From Rhodococcus sp. PAMC28707 (GTDB lineage Bacteria; Actinomycetota; Actinomycetes; Mycobacteriales; Mycobacteriaceae): a stretch of DNA of 64,000 nucleotides. The notes below the pieces were generated by a model. It was given only the letters and a program-made list of their open reading frames with translations, searched no databases and was not told the origin of the DNA. Shown here in pieces: positions 1 through 7,173 of this stretch (position 1 is the first letter of the stretch; every line of letters begins with the position of its first letter). The translations under genes were made by a program, and so were the position numbers. The stretch spans positions 3,685,501 to 3,749,500 of the forward strand of contig NZ_CP039253.1 in the NCBI RefSeq assembly GCF_004795915.1, read 5' to 3'.

Positions 1-100
1 GCTGGCGCCGTTCGGTGGCTGGAAGCTCTCCGGTCTGGGCCGTGAGCTCGGTGTGATCGGCTTCGAGGAGTTCACGGAATGGACGTCGGTGCAGATGTGA
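1..100 (+). CDS. Aldehyde dehydrogenase, C-terminal fragment
   Basis: Only the last 32 codons are in the window; the gene starts upstream of position 1. The reading frame begins at base 2 and ends with TGA at 98-100. The visible residues APFGGWKLSGLGRELG match the C-terminal PFGG-x-K-x-SG-x-GRE signature of NAD(P)-dependent aldehyde dehydrogenases, which oxidise aldehydes to acids in the cytoplasm. The substrate cannot be told from this fragment. It lies on the same strand as the acyl-CoA dehydrogenase that follows after 94 bp, so the two may serve one pathway. Confidence 0.85.
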   Translation, partial: LAPFGGWKLSGLGRELGVIGFEEFTEWTSVQM

Positions 101-160
101 ACCATTGAATACGAGCAACTTTCGCGCATCTATTTACATTTCAGACACTTCGGTACATAG

Positions 161-180
161 TTAACTGACCAGTCAATTAA
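161..180. promoter_or_regulatory. 20-bp palindrome, probable TetR-type operator
   Basis: The sequence TTAACTGACCAGTCAATTAA is a near-perfect palindrome of form TTAAnTGACnnGTCAnTTAA, ending 14 bp before the acyl-CoA dehydrogenase ATG. TGAC-n2-GTCA cores are common for TetR-family repressors. The TetR gene at 2360-2974, two genes downstream, is the natural candidate to bind here (inference). Confidence 0.55.
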
Positions 181-194
181 GAAAGGCCATCAAG

Positions 195-1352
195 ATGACC
201 CTCACCGCGTTCGAGCCCTGGGCCCTCACCACCGAGCAGCGCGAGATCGTCAAGCTCTGCCGCGACTTCGCAGCGAAGGAGATCCGCCCCCGTGGCCGCG
301 AGGTCGACGAGGCCGACACGGTCACACCCGTCGACATCTTCCAGAAGGCCGCGCAGGTCGGCATCACCGACTACATGATCCCGGAGGAGTTCGGCGGCGG
401 CGGGTTCACCGATGTATTCACCCAGTGCCTGGTCCAAGAGGAACTGTGCTTCGGTGATCCCGGTATCGGCAACTTCGTATGCTCCAACGGCTTCTTCTCC
501 GACCCGATCCTCGAGCTCGGTACCGATGAGCAGAAGGAAAAGTGGCTGCGTCCACTGACCGGCACTTCGCCCCTGCTGACGGCTCTCGCGACCACCGAGC
601 CGGGATCAGGTTCGGACGCCGCATCCATGGTCACTTACGCCACCAAGGTCGACGGCGGATACAAGATCAAGGGCCAGAAGGTGTGGATCTCCAACGCCGG
701 CGCGGCCAGTCAGTACGTAGTTTTCGCCAAGACGGACCGCAACGAGCGGTCCAAGGGGATTACCGCATTCCTGATCAAGAGCGACGTGGCGGGTCTGAGC
801 TGGGGCGAGCCTATGAAGAAGATGGGCCAGCGCGCAATCGTCTGCCGCGAGCTGTTCTTCGACGACGTCTTCGTCCCCGACGAGGATCGACTCGGAGACG
901 AAGGCCAAGGCTTCATCGGTCTGATGAAAACCTTCGATATCTCGCGCATCGTGCTCGGCGCAGCGGCCGTCGGCTCAGCGCGCGCGGCCTACGAGTTCGC
1001 ACTCGACTACGCCCGTAACCGCACCCAGTTCGGCAAGCCGATCATCGAGCACCAGGCCGTCGCATTTCGGTTGGCAGACATGGCAAATCGCATCGAGTCC
1101 GCGCGCCTGCTGGTATTGCATGCAGCTCGTTCACTCGACGCCGGCCACGATTCGACAGGGCTGGCTGCAATGGCCAAACTGACGGCTTCGGAGATGGCCA
1201 TGTTCGTCACCCACGCGGCGATCCAGACTCTCGGCGGTTGGGGCTACTCCCGCGAATTCCCCGTCGAGCAGTGGATGCGCGACGTCAAGCTCGAAGAGCT
1301 CGAGGAAGGAACCTCGGACATCATGCGACTCGTGATCTCGCGGAAGCTCTAG
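195..1352 (+). CDS. Acyl-CoA dehydrogenase family protein
   Basis: A 385-residue FAD flavoprotein of normal family length. It would introduce an alpha-beta double bond into an acyl-CoA and pass electrons to ETF. The FAD/substrate motif LATTEPGSGSD lies near residues 131-141. The C-terminal EEGTSDIMR carries the Glu that acts as catalytic base in many members, and GGWGYSREFPVEQWMRD is the usual dimer/FAD segment. AGAAAGG upstream is a usable ribosome binding site for the ATG. A palindromic operator candidate precedes it, and the transporter gene follows after 4 bp. The exact acyl substrate is unknown. Confidence 0.93.
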   Translation: MTLTAFEPWALTTEQREIVKLCRDFAAKEIRPRGREVDEADTVTPVDIFQKAAQVGITDYMIPEEFGGGGFTDVFTQCLVQEELCFGDPGIGNFVCSNGFFSDPILELGTDEQKEKWLRPLTGTSPLLTALATTEPGSGSDAASMVTYATKVDGGYKIKGQKVWISNAGAASQYVVFAKTDRNERSKGITAFLIKSDVAGLSWGEPMKKMGQRAIVCRELFFDDVFVPDEDRLGDEGQGFIGLMKTFDISRIVLGAAAVGSARAAYEFALDYARNRTQFGKPIIEHQAVAFRLADMANRIESARLLVLHAARSLDAGHDSTGLAAMAKLTASEMAMFVTHAAIQTLGGWGYSREFPVEQWMRDVKLEELEEGTSDIMRLVISRKL

Positions 1353-1356
1353 CCAC

Positions 1357-2328
1357 GTGTCACTGTCGACCAAACGCCCAGGCGTCGAAGCGAATCCGGC
1401 CACCCCGCCGCACGTCGCTGTCGCCTGGGCGTGCGGCGTCTTGTCGGCCGTAGTCTATGGACTCACACCGACGATTGCCGCACTCTCCTACGAAACCGGA
1501 TTGACACCGACGATGCTCGTCGCGCTGCGCAGCCTCTTCGGGGCAGCAGCGATCCTGCTGTTCGCCTGGGCCACCGGCCGGATTCGACGTACGTCGTGGC
1601 GGACACCTGCGAAGCTGATGCTGGTGTGCGGGCCCCTGTTCGGCTTTCAGCTCCTCTGTTATTTTGCGGCCGTTCAGTCCACCGGCGTGCAGGTCGCGGT
1701 CGTAGTGGTACACGTCTACCCGGTGTTCGTCCTCCTGATGGTGTGGCTGACCTACCGCCAGCGGCACAGCCCGCTGGTTATCGCGTTATGCCTCGTCATG
1801 ATCGGGGGAATCGGGCTGGTCGGCTGGACCGGGGCGGCAGACGTCAAGCTGGCGGGCATCGGGCTCGCAGTGGCCAGCGCTTTGGGCTATGCCCTGTACC
1901 TAGTGCTCGGTGAGCGGTGGGTGCAAGAAGTGGGAGCCGTGGTCGCCGGCGGTCTGGTTACGGCGGGCGCTGGGCTGACCGCTGGGGCGGTCGCCTTGGT
2001 GACCTGGCAGAGCCTGGCGATCACATCGATGGGGTGGGTGTCGGTGATCCTGCAGGGGGTCTTCATGATTCCGGTCGGCATCGGCTGTGCGTTCTATGCG
2101 GTGCGCAGGCTCGGTGCGGTCTCGTTGAGCCTGCTGGGTTTGCTCGAGCCAATAGTGGGTGTGCTGGCTGCAAGCCTTGTCCTCGCAGAGTCCCTGATGC
2201 CTGGACAATGGGCCGGAATGGCGGTAATTCTGCTGGCGTGCGGGGTACTGCCGTGGGCGACCTCCACGAAAAGGCAGACGCGAACGCTTTCGTCCGCGAG
2301 TCACTCCACTGCTTGTCCGATACGGTAG
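1357..2328 (+). CDS. EamA/DMT-superfamily permease
   Basis: A 323-residue integral membrane protein with about ten hydrophobic segments and the internal two-fold repeat of EamA (drug/metabolite) transporters, for example the segment near residues 25-45 and the last one ending VILLACGVLPWA. The start is GTG, 4 bp after the acyl-CoA dehydrogenase stop, so the two genes are probably cotranscribed. EamA proteins often export metabolites or amino acids. The polar C-terminal tail of about 25 residues is not conserved-looking. The substrate is unknown. Confidence 0.88.
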   Translation: MSLSTKRPGVEANPATPPHVAVAWACGVLSAVVYGLTPTIAALSYETGLTPTMLVALRSLFGAAAILLFAWATGRIRRTSWRTPAKLMLVCGPLFGFQLLCYFAAVQSTGVQVAVVVVHVYPVFVLLMVWLTYRQRHSPLVIALCLVMIGGIGLVGWTGAADVKLAGIGLAVASALGYALYLVLGERWVQEVGAVVAGGLVTAGAGLTAGAVALVTWQSLAITSMGWVSVILQGVFMIPVGIGCAFYAVRRLGAVSLSLLGLLEPIVGVLAASLVLAESLMPGQWAGMAVILLACGVLPWATSTKRQTRTLSSASHSTACPIR

Positions 2329-2359
2329 CCAACAGTGATGAGAAGGAGTGGTGATCAAC

Positions 2360-2974
2360 ATGGCACGCCCGAGTGTCGAGGCCGAGCGTAGGCAGCAAAT
2401 CCTGCAGGCCGCATGTGAAAGCATCGCGGAGTTGGGGTTCCGGGGCGTCCGGGTAGCCGATGTGGCGAAGGGAGCCGGCATAAGTAGTGGCACCGTCCAC
2501 TATTACTTCGAGTCGAAAGACACGTTGCTACACGAAGCATTCGCGTTCAACTTCGAGAACTCGCTCCAGCGCCGCAAGTGGATCGGGGAGGGCAAAGAAT
2601 CACCTCGTGCGCACCTGCACCACTTGGTGGAGTCTTACCTACCCGCTGGACCCGAGACCATCACAGCGTGGCGAGTGTGGGTGGAACTCTGGGCGGCAGC
2701 ACTCGGCAGCGCGGAGCTACAAGCGCTCAACGACACCATCTACCAAACCTGGCGGGGAATTGTTCGTGCCACCGTCGACGATGCCGCAGCAGAGGGCGTT
2801 CTCAACCAGGCCGCCGACCCTGCCGACCTGACGGACATGCTTCTGAGCATGCTCGACGGCTTGGCAATTCAGGCCTTGAACAAGTCCACCCACGTGACGC
2901 AAGCACGCATGCTCGAACTATGCGACTCGTACATCGACTCGATCATGCTCGCCGCCGACCCCATCCGGACCTGA
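2360..2974 (+). CDS. TetR family transcriptional regulator
   Basis: About 204 residues from the ATG at 2360; upstream GTG codons at 2348 and 2351 are possible but overlap the AGAAGGAG ribosome binding site. The N-terminal helix-turn-helix is clear: the segment from RRQQILQAACESIAELGF through VAKGAGISSGTVHYYFESKDTLLHEAF is the classic TetR_N pattern. The C-terminal half is a helical ligand-binding domain. It lies 31 bp downstream of the transporter and probably controls the acyl-CoA dehydrogenase/transporter unit through the palindrome at 161-180 (inference). Confidence 0.92.
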   Translation: MARPSVEAERRQQILQAACESIAELGFRGVRVADVAKGAGISSGTVHYYFESKDTLLHEAFAFNFENSLQRRKWIGEGKESPRAHLHHLVESYLPAGPETITAWRVWVELWAAALGSAELQALNDTIYQTWRGIVRATVDDAAAEGVLNQAADPADLTDMLLSMLDGLAIQALNKSTHVTQARMLELCDSYIDSIMLAADPIRT

Positions 2975-3156
2975 AGCCCTGGTAGGCAGCACAACGCGTT
3001 TCGTTGGAAGCGAGCAACGATCATCTGCGTCTTCGACCGCACGACGCCGGTCGTCCGCGCAGCCTCGAGGGAGGACTTCATGCTGGGTGCTGTGCCAGAA
3101 GGGTCCTACATGATTGGTCGGTTTCGGAACCGAACTGCCACATCCGGAATCCCCGT

Positions 3157-3639
3157 TCATGACCCCGCGATGCGTGCTCTCGCTGTCTCACTGCGCTTTC
3201 CTACTGCGACCGATCTGCCGGCTGCGGCTAGCCCCATGATGGGCATGTTCGAGTAGATCGACTCGTGCTGACCAGGGCTGACACGGTATGTCTCGTGGTA
3301 GACCCCGACGTCGCCGCCGGCGCCGACGCGTTTGTTGAACGCCTTCCATGCCGGTAGGTGTGGATCGTTCGGGTTTTTCGCAAATGCTTCGAGTTGGTCG
3401 AAGCTGCGCCAGTACTGCACCACGGTGATCGTGCGGCCCCCCAACGACATCCGAGCGCCCAGCAGGCCCTTGTCAGGGTGCTGTTGTAACTCTTGCAGCA
3501 TTCGCGGCATGGCGAGGAATGGGCCGATCCACTTGTGGATCTTCCATAGCTTGTTGAGGCGTATGCCGATGAGGAAGACGACGAACTCACTTTCGACCAC
3601 TGCGGTGTACCGGCCGGTCTGGACTCGACTTCGGATCAT
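3157..3639 (-). CDS. DUF4188 domain-containing protein
   Basis: A 160-residue protein with the DUF4188 pattern: an N-terminal VQTGRYTAVVESEFVVFLIG, then NKLWKIHKWIGPF and the core SLGGRTITVVQYWRSFDQLEAFA, ending with GVYHETY. The family belongs to the dimeric alpha-beta barrel fold and is sometimes annotated as a monooxygenase; its activity is not established. I chose the ATG at 3639, preceded by AAGGGA at good spacing; the frame is open further upstream but has no better start. It is divergent from a MerR regulator, with palindromes between them, which suggests direct control. Confidence 0.82.
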   Translation of the reverse strand: MIRSRVQTGRYTAVVESEFVVFLIGIRLNKLWKIHKWIGPFLAMPRMLQELQQHPDKGLLGARMSLGGRTITVVQYWRSFDQLEAFAKNPNDPHLPAWKAFNKRVGAGGDVGVYHETYRVSPGQHESIYSNMPIMGLAAAGRSVAVGKRSETARARIAGS

Positions 3640-3685
3640 GTACGCATCCCTTCGTTGACGGCTCCGCAGTCGATCACACGGCACC

Positions 3686-3722
3686 GATAGCGTCTCTATC
3701 CATAATGGATAGTGCTACTATC
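3686..3722. promoter_or_regulatory. Array of GATAG/CTATC half-sites between divergent DUF4188 and MerR genes
   Basis: Between the two divergent genes are GATAG (3686-3690), CTATC (3696-3700), GATAG (3708-3712) and CTATC (3718-3722). CTATCCAT-A-ATGGATAG at 3696-3712 is a perfect 8-1-8 inverted repeat, and GATAGT-GCT-ACTATC at 3708-3722 is a second one. MerR-family activators bind a single dyad between -35 and -10, so this cluster is the likely operator for the adjacent MerR protein (inference). Confidence 0.65.
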
Positions 3723-3747
3723 GATAAATGATGTCAAGGGTTCAGCG

Positions 3748-4377
3748 GTGAGGGTTTCCGAACTCAGCCAGCGCAGCGGGGTGTCCATTGCATCCATCAA
3801 GTACTACCTGCGTGAGGGTCTGCTGGTCGGTGGCGCGCAGACGGCGACCAACCAAGCTGTGTACAGCGAACATCACATTCGCCGACTGCGGTTGATTCGC
3901 TCCCTGATCGACATCGGGGGACTCTCGATCTCGCATGTGCGCGCAACACTGGCCGCAGTCGAAGATGACTCGACGTCGATCCACGACGCATTCGGGGCGG
4001 TCATGCATGGCCTCGACCAGCTCCCCGACGAAGACGAGCCGGTCGAGGTGAAGACTGCCTATGGTGAGGTGCAGACATGGCTCGCCGACAGGGATTGGAA
4101 TATCGAGCCGAATGCTCCCGCGCCACACCGGCTGGCCGAACTTGTTGCCACACTGCGCAGATTCGACTTTCCGATAACGCTCACGGACTTCGATGCAGCA
4201 GCCGATACCGTCGAGCGGACCGCCAAGGCGCAAGTGGAATACGCCCGAGCCATGCCGGACCGCACGGCTGCCGTCGAGACGATGCTTCTCGGGACCGTGA
4301 TACTCGAACGAGCCCTCGCCGAGATTCGACGCCTCGCGCTCGAAGCCGCCAGCTTCCGGATCGATAGGGACAAGTAG
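3748..4377 (+). CDS. MerR family transcriptional regulator
   Basis: About 209 residues from the GTG at 3748, chosen because AAGGG lies 7 bp upstream and the protein then begins VRVSELSQRSGVSIASIKYYLREG, the normal MerR winged-helix N-terminus. The frame is open upstream to 3712. After the HTH come NQAVYSEHHIRRLRLIRSLIDIGGLSI and a long helical C-terminal part with no obvious Cys cluster, so a metal-sensing role is not indicated. It is divergent from the DUF4188 gene. Confidence 0.9.
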   Translation: MRVSELSQRSGVSIASIKYYLREGLLVGGAQTATNQAVYSEHHIRRLRLIRSLIDIGGLSISHVRATLAAVEDDSTSIHDAFGAVMHGLDQLPDEDEPVEVKTAYGEVQTWLADRDWNIEPNAPAPHRLAELVATLRRFDFPITLTDFDAAADTVERTAKAQVEYARAMPDRTAAVETMLLGTVILERALAEIRRLALEAASFRIDRDK

Positions 4378-4398
4378 GCGCTTGCGTAACTGGGCGGT

Positions 4399-5232
4399 TC
4401 AGCGAACCAGGGCACGCACCGGTGTCGGGTCCCGTCCGAGCAAGGCCTTGGTTGCCATTCCGCCGGCCAGGAAGTCTCGATCGTCGTAGAACTCGAACAT
4501 CGCCCCGAGCCTGGCGCGGCCATCGACGCCGAGACTCTGCCCAAAAGTGTGCATCCATTGCTCGACATCGAGTTGTTCCACCGCCACCGACCGTGACGTC
4601 ATCTCCTCGATGAGTCGAACCACGTCGCCGACGCTCATTGTCTCGGGCCCGCCGAGTTCGTACGTGGCCCCGTGATGCTCCTCGGCTGCCAGGAGAATTC
4701 GGGCGGCCACCTCGGCGACGTCGCCGAGGCTTACGAAGGAAAACTTCGACTCGGTGCTGTACGGCACCACAAGGTCGGTGGATTCTCCGGTGAGTATCGA
4801 TTCGAAATTCTGCGCGTAGGCGCAGGGCTGCAGGATGGTCCAACGCATTCCGTGACGCGAGGCGAACGCCCGCAGGTCGTCCTCGCATCGGGCCTTGTCC
4901 ATATGGTGCGGCATCCGCGGGCTGTATGGCCACGCGACCGAATGATAGAGAACATGGTGCACCCCAGCGTCACTCGCGGCCTCCAGTGCTCGCCGAAGTG
5001 CGGCGGGCTCGTCCGGATGCAGATTGGGTGCGATGAAGTACATCCCGGTGCATCCGGCGAAAGCCGCCTTCAGACCCTCGCCGGTGTCCAGATCGATCGG
5101 ATGCTCGGGGGAGGTGCGGCTGAGCGGCCGGACCGTGGCCCGCCCTTCGATGGCGGCAACCACGGCCTCTCCGGTCTTGCCGGTGGCACCGACGACTGCA
5201 ATGTCGGTGCCACCGGCGCTATCGCTGTTCAC
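4399..5232 (-). CDS. NmrA/SDR-type NAD(P)-binding protein
   Basis: A 277-residue protein with an N-terminal Rossmann motif IAVVGATGKTGEAVVAAI at about residues 11-28, typical of atypical short-chain dehydrogenases of the NmrA/NAD(P)H-quinone-oxidoreductase type. The central YHSVAWPYSPRMPHH and the RWTILQPCAYAQNFE segment also fit this family. The start is GTG, 9 bp downstream of the hyuB stop, so it is probably the third gene of the hyuA-hyuB operon. Redox substrate unknown; some members are regulatory rather than catalytic. Confidence 0.83.
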   Translation of the reverse strand: MNSDSAGGTDIAVVGATGKTGEAVVAAIEGRATVRPLSRTSPEHPIDLDTGEGLKAAFAGCTGMYFIAPNLHPDEPAALRRALEAASDAGVHHVLYHSVAWPYSPRMPHHMDKARCEDDLRAFASRHGMRWTILQPCAYAQNFESILTGESTDLVVPYSTESKFSFVSLGDVAEVAARILLAAEEHHGATYELGGPETMSVGDVVRLIEEMTSRSVAVEQLDVEQWMHTFGQSLGVDGRARLGAMFEFYDDRDFLAGGMATKALLGRDPTPVRALVR

Positions 5233-5241
5233 AGGTGAACG

Positions 5242-7173
5242 TCAGCTGTCGAGGAAGTCGTACTTGGCGAACTTCGCACCGCCGGAGAGCCGTTCGTAAC
5301 CGGGCCCCCGATCGAAGAAGGGCTCGTTGTCCGCGCGTGCGCCGCGCATCTCGCCGCGGAGCTTCTCCGTCGCCGACGCATCGGCGTTCGCCTCGCCCTC
5401 GGCGATGACCACACCATAGTCTGTGGCAGCAGCTTCGCGAGATACTTTGTTCCACAACACATCGCGCTCCACTTCCTCGACGGGACGCTCGAGCGGATCG
5501 CCCCAGCCTCCGCCGCCCGTGGTGCGAATCCGGAACGTCTCCCCGGCACGGATCGGCTCCGCGTCGGTGAGCGCGTCGAAGAGCCGCTCGTTGGGCTCAC
5601 CCGGGTTGATCACCACGGAGAACGGCGACCCGGCCTTGCCGCCCTTGACACCCCAGCAGGCGAGGATGGAGCGGTCGGCGATGGACATGAAGTGCGCATC
5701 CTTGAGCATGCGGATGTGCTTCTCGTACCCGAGGCCACCGCGGTAGCGTCCGGCTCCGCCCGAATCTTTTGCCAGACCGAGCTTTTCGACGATGAAGGGG
5801 AAACGGCTCTCGGTGAACTCGGTGGGCAGGTTTCGCGAGTCCGGCACCACGTGAATGGTGTCCTCACCGTCCGCGTAATAGCGACCGCCCGAGCCACCGC
5901 CGAGCACCTCACGCATGAGGTAGGACTGGCCCTCGAAATCCTCACCGTAGACACCGGTGTAGCGGATGGTCTCCTGGTCGGCGGGCATGTTGCCGTCGAC
6001 TGCCTTCGCGATGGCACCGGTGAGCACGCCGAGCAGCCGCAGGATCACGAACGTGCGGGCGTTGGTGGGCGCCGGGAAGATCGGAGTGATCAGCGTGCCC
6101 GGCTCCGGGAACTTCATCTCGATCAGAGGGATGATGCCCTCGTTGACGTCGAGCTCGGCCATCCGCTCCGGGGTGTCGGCGAGGCTGCGAAGCACCGGCG
6201 CCAGCCACTTCGCCAGGAAGTTGCCGTCGGCGTAGTCACCGCAGTGGTTGATCGGCCCCTTCGCCTGCGGGCCGGTGCCGGTGAAGTCGAGGATCAGCCG
6301 CTCGCCGCCCTCGTCCTCGGGCGCGGTCTTGGTCATCGTGATCCGCTGCACGTGCAGCATCGGCTCATCGACGCCGTCATGCTCGGCGTAGTCCTCCCAG
6401 GTGTACTCCCCGACAGGGATCTTGGACAGAATCTCGCGCCGATAGGTCTCGGTGCAGGCATCCATCGAAGCGTCGAAGCAACCCTCGATGGTCTCGACGC
6501 CGTAGCGCTCGAACAGCTCCGTCAGCCTGCGCGCACCCATCAGGCAGGCCGAGCACTCGGCGTCCAGATCGGCGGCCAACGCGTCGGGCATCCGAGAGTT
6601 GCGGGTCATGATTCGCAGCGCCGCCTCGTTGGGCACGCCCTGGTCCCACAGCTTGATCGGCGGGACCATCAGCCCCTCCTCGTAGACCGAGGTGGCGCCG
6701 GACGGCATGGACCCGGGGCAGCAGCCGCCGATATCGTCGTGGTGGCCGAAGGCCTGCACGAACGCGACGACCGAGGGCTTGTCCGCCCCGGGCAGCGTCG
6801 CGAACACGGGCACCGTGACGCAAAGGTCGGGGAGGTGGCCGATGCCGCCTTCGGAGAGGTAGACGTCGTTGTGGAAGAAGACGTCCCCGGGCTTCATCGT
6901 GTCGATGGGGAAGTCGCGGACCACGGGCTGCACGAGGGCGGAGTAGGAGCGGCCGGTGAGCTTGCGCATGTTCCGGTCGTAGATTCCCGCGCGGAAATCG
7001 TGCGCGTCGCGGATCATCGGCGAGCGGGAGGTTCGCGCAATGGCAGTCTCCACCTCCATTTCGACGCTCGCGAGATACCCGGCCACGATCTCGACGAGGA
7101 CGGGGTCGGGCGCGGGTGCGTCGACGGGAGTCAATCGGTAGGGCTTGTTGTTAACCATGTCGATGACAGTCAT
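5242..7173 (-). CDS. hyuB: Hydantoinase B/oxoprolinase family protein (operon 1)
   Basis: A 643-residue HyuB-type subunit. Family features are EVETAIARTSRSPMIRDAHDFRAGIYD near residues 37-63, the PGDVFFHNDVYLSEGGIGHLPD segment with candidate metal ligands, and a C-terminal GGGGWGDPLERP. These proteins pair with HyuA for ATP-dependent opening of cyclic amides (5-oxoproline, N-methylhydantoin) or, in distant members, carboxylation of ketones. The start codon overlaps the hyuA stop (ATGA), so the two are coupled. Substrate is unknown; position next to the pyrimidine locus is suggestive only. Confidence 0.9.
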   Translation of the reverse strand: MTVIDMVNNKPYRLTPVDAPAPDPVLVEIVAGYLASVEMEVETAIARTSRSPMIRDAHDFRAGIYDRNMRKLTGRSYSALVQPVVRDFPIDTMKPGDVFFHNDVYLSEGGIGHLPDLCVTVPVFATLPGADKPSVVAFVQAFGHHDDIGGCCPGSMPSGATSVYEEGLMVPPIKLWDQGVPNEAALRIMTRNSRMPDALAADLDAECSACLMGARRLTELFERYGVETIEGCFDASMDACTETYRREILSKIPVGEYTWEDYAEHDGVDEPMLHVQRITMTKTAPEDEGGERLILDFTGTGPQAKGPINHCGDYADGNFLAKWLAPVLRSLADTPERMAELDVNEGIIPLIEMKFPEPGTLITPIFPAPTNARTFVILRLLGVLTGAIAKAVDGNMPADQETIRYTGVYGEDFEGQSYLMREVLGGGSGGRYYADGEDTIHVVPDSRNLPTEFTESRFPFIVEKLGLAKDSGGAGRYRGGLGYEKHIRMLKDAHFMSIADRSILACWGVKGGKAGSPFSVVINPGEPNERLFDALTDAEPIRAGETFRIRTTGGGGWGDPLERPVEEVERDVLWNKVSREAAATDYGVVIAEGEANADASATEKLRGEMRGARADNEPFFDRGPGYERLSGGAKFAKYDFLDS

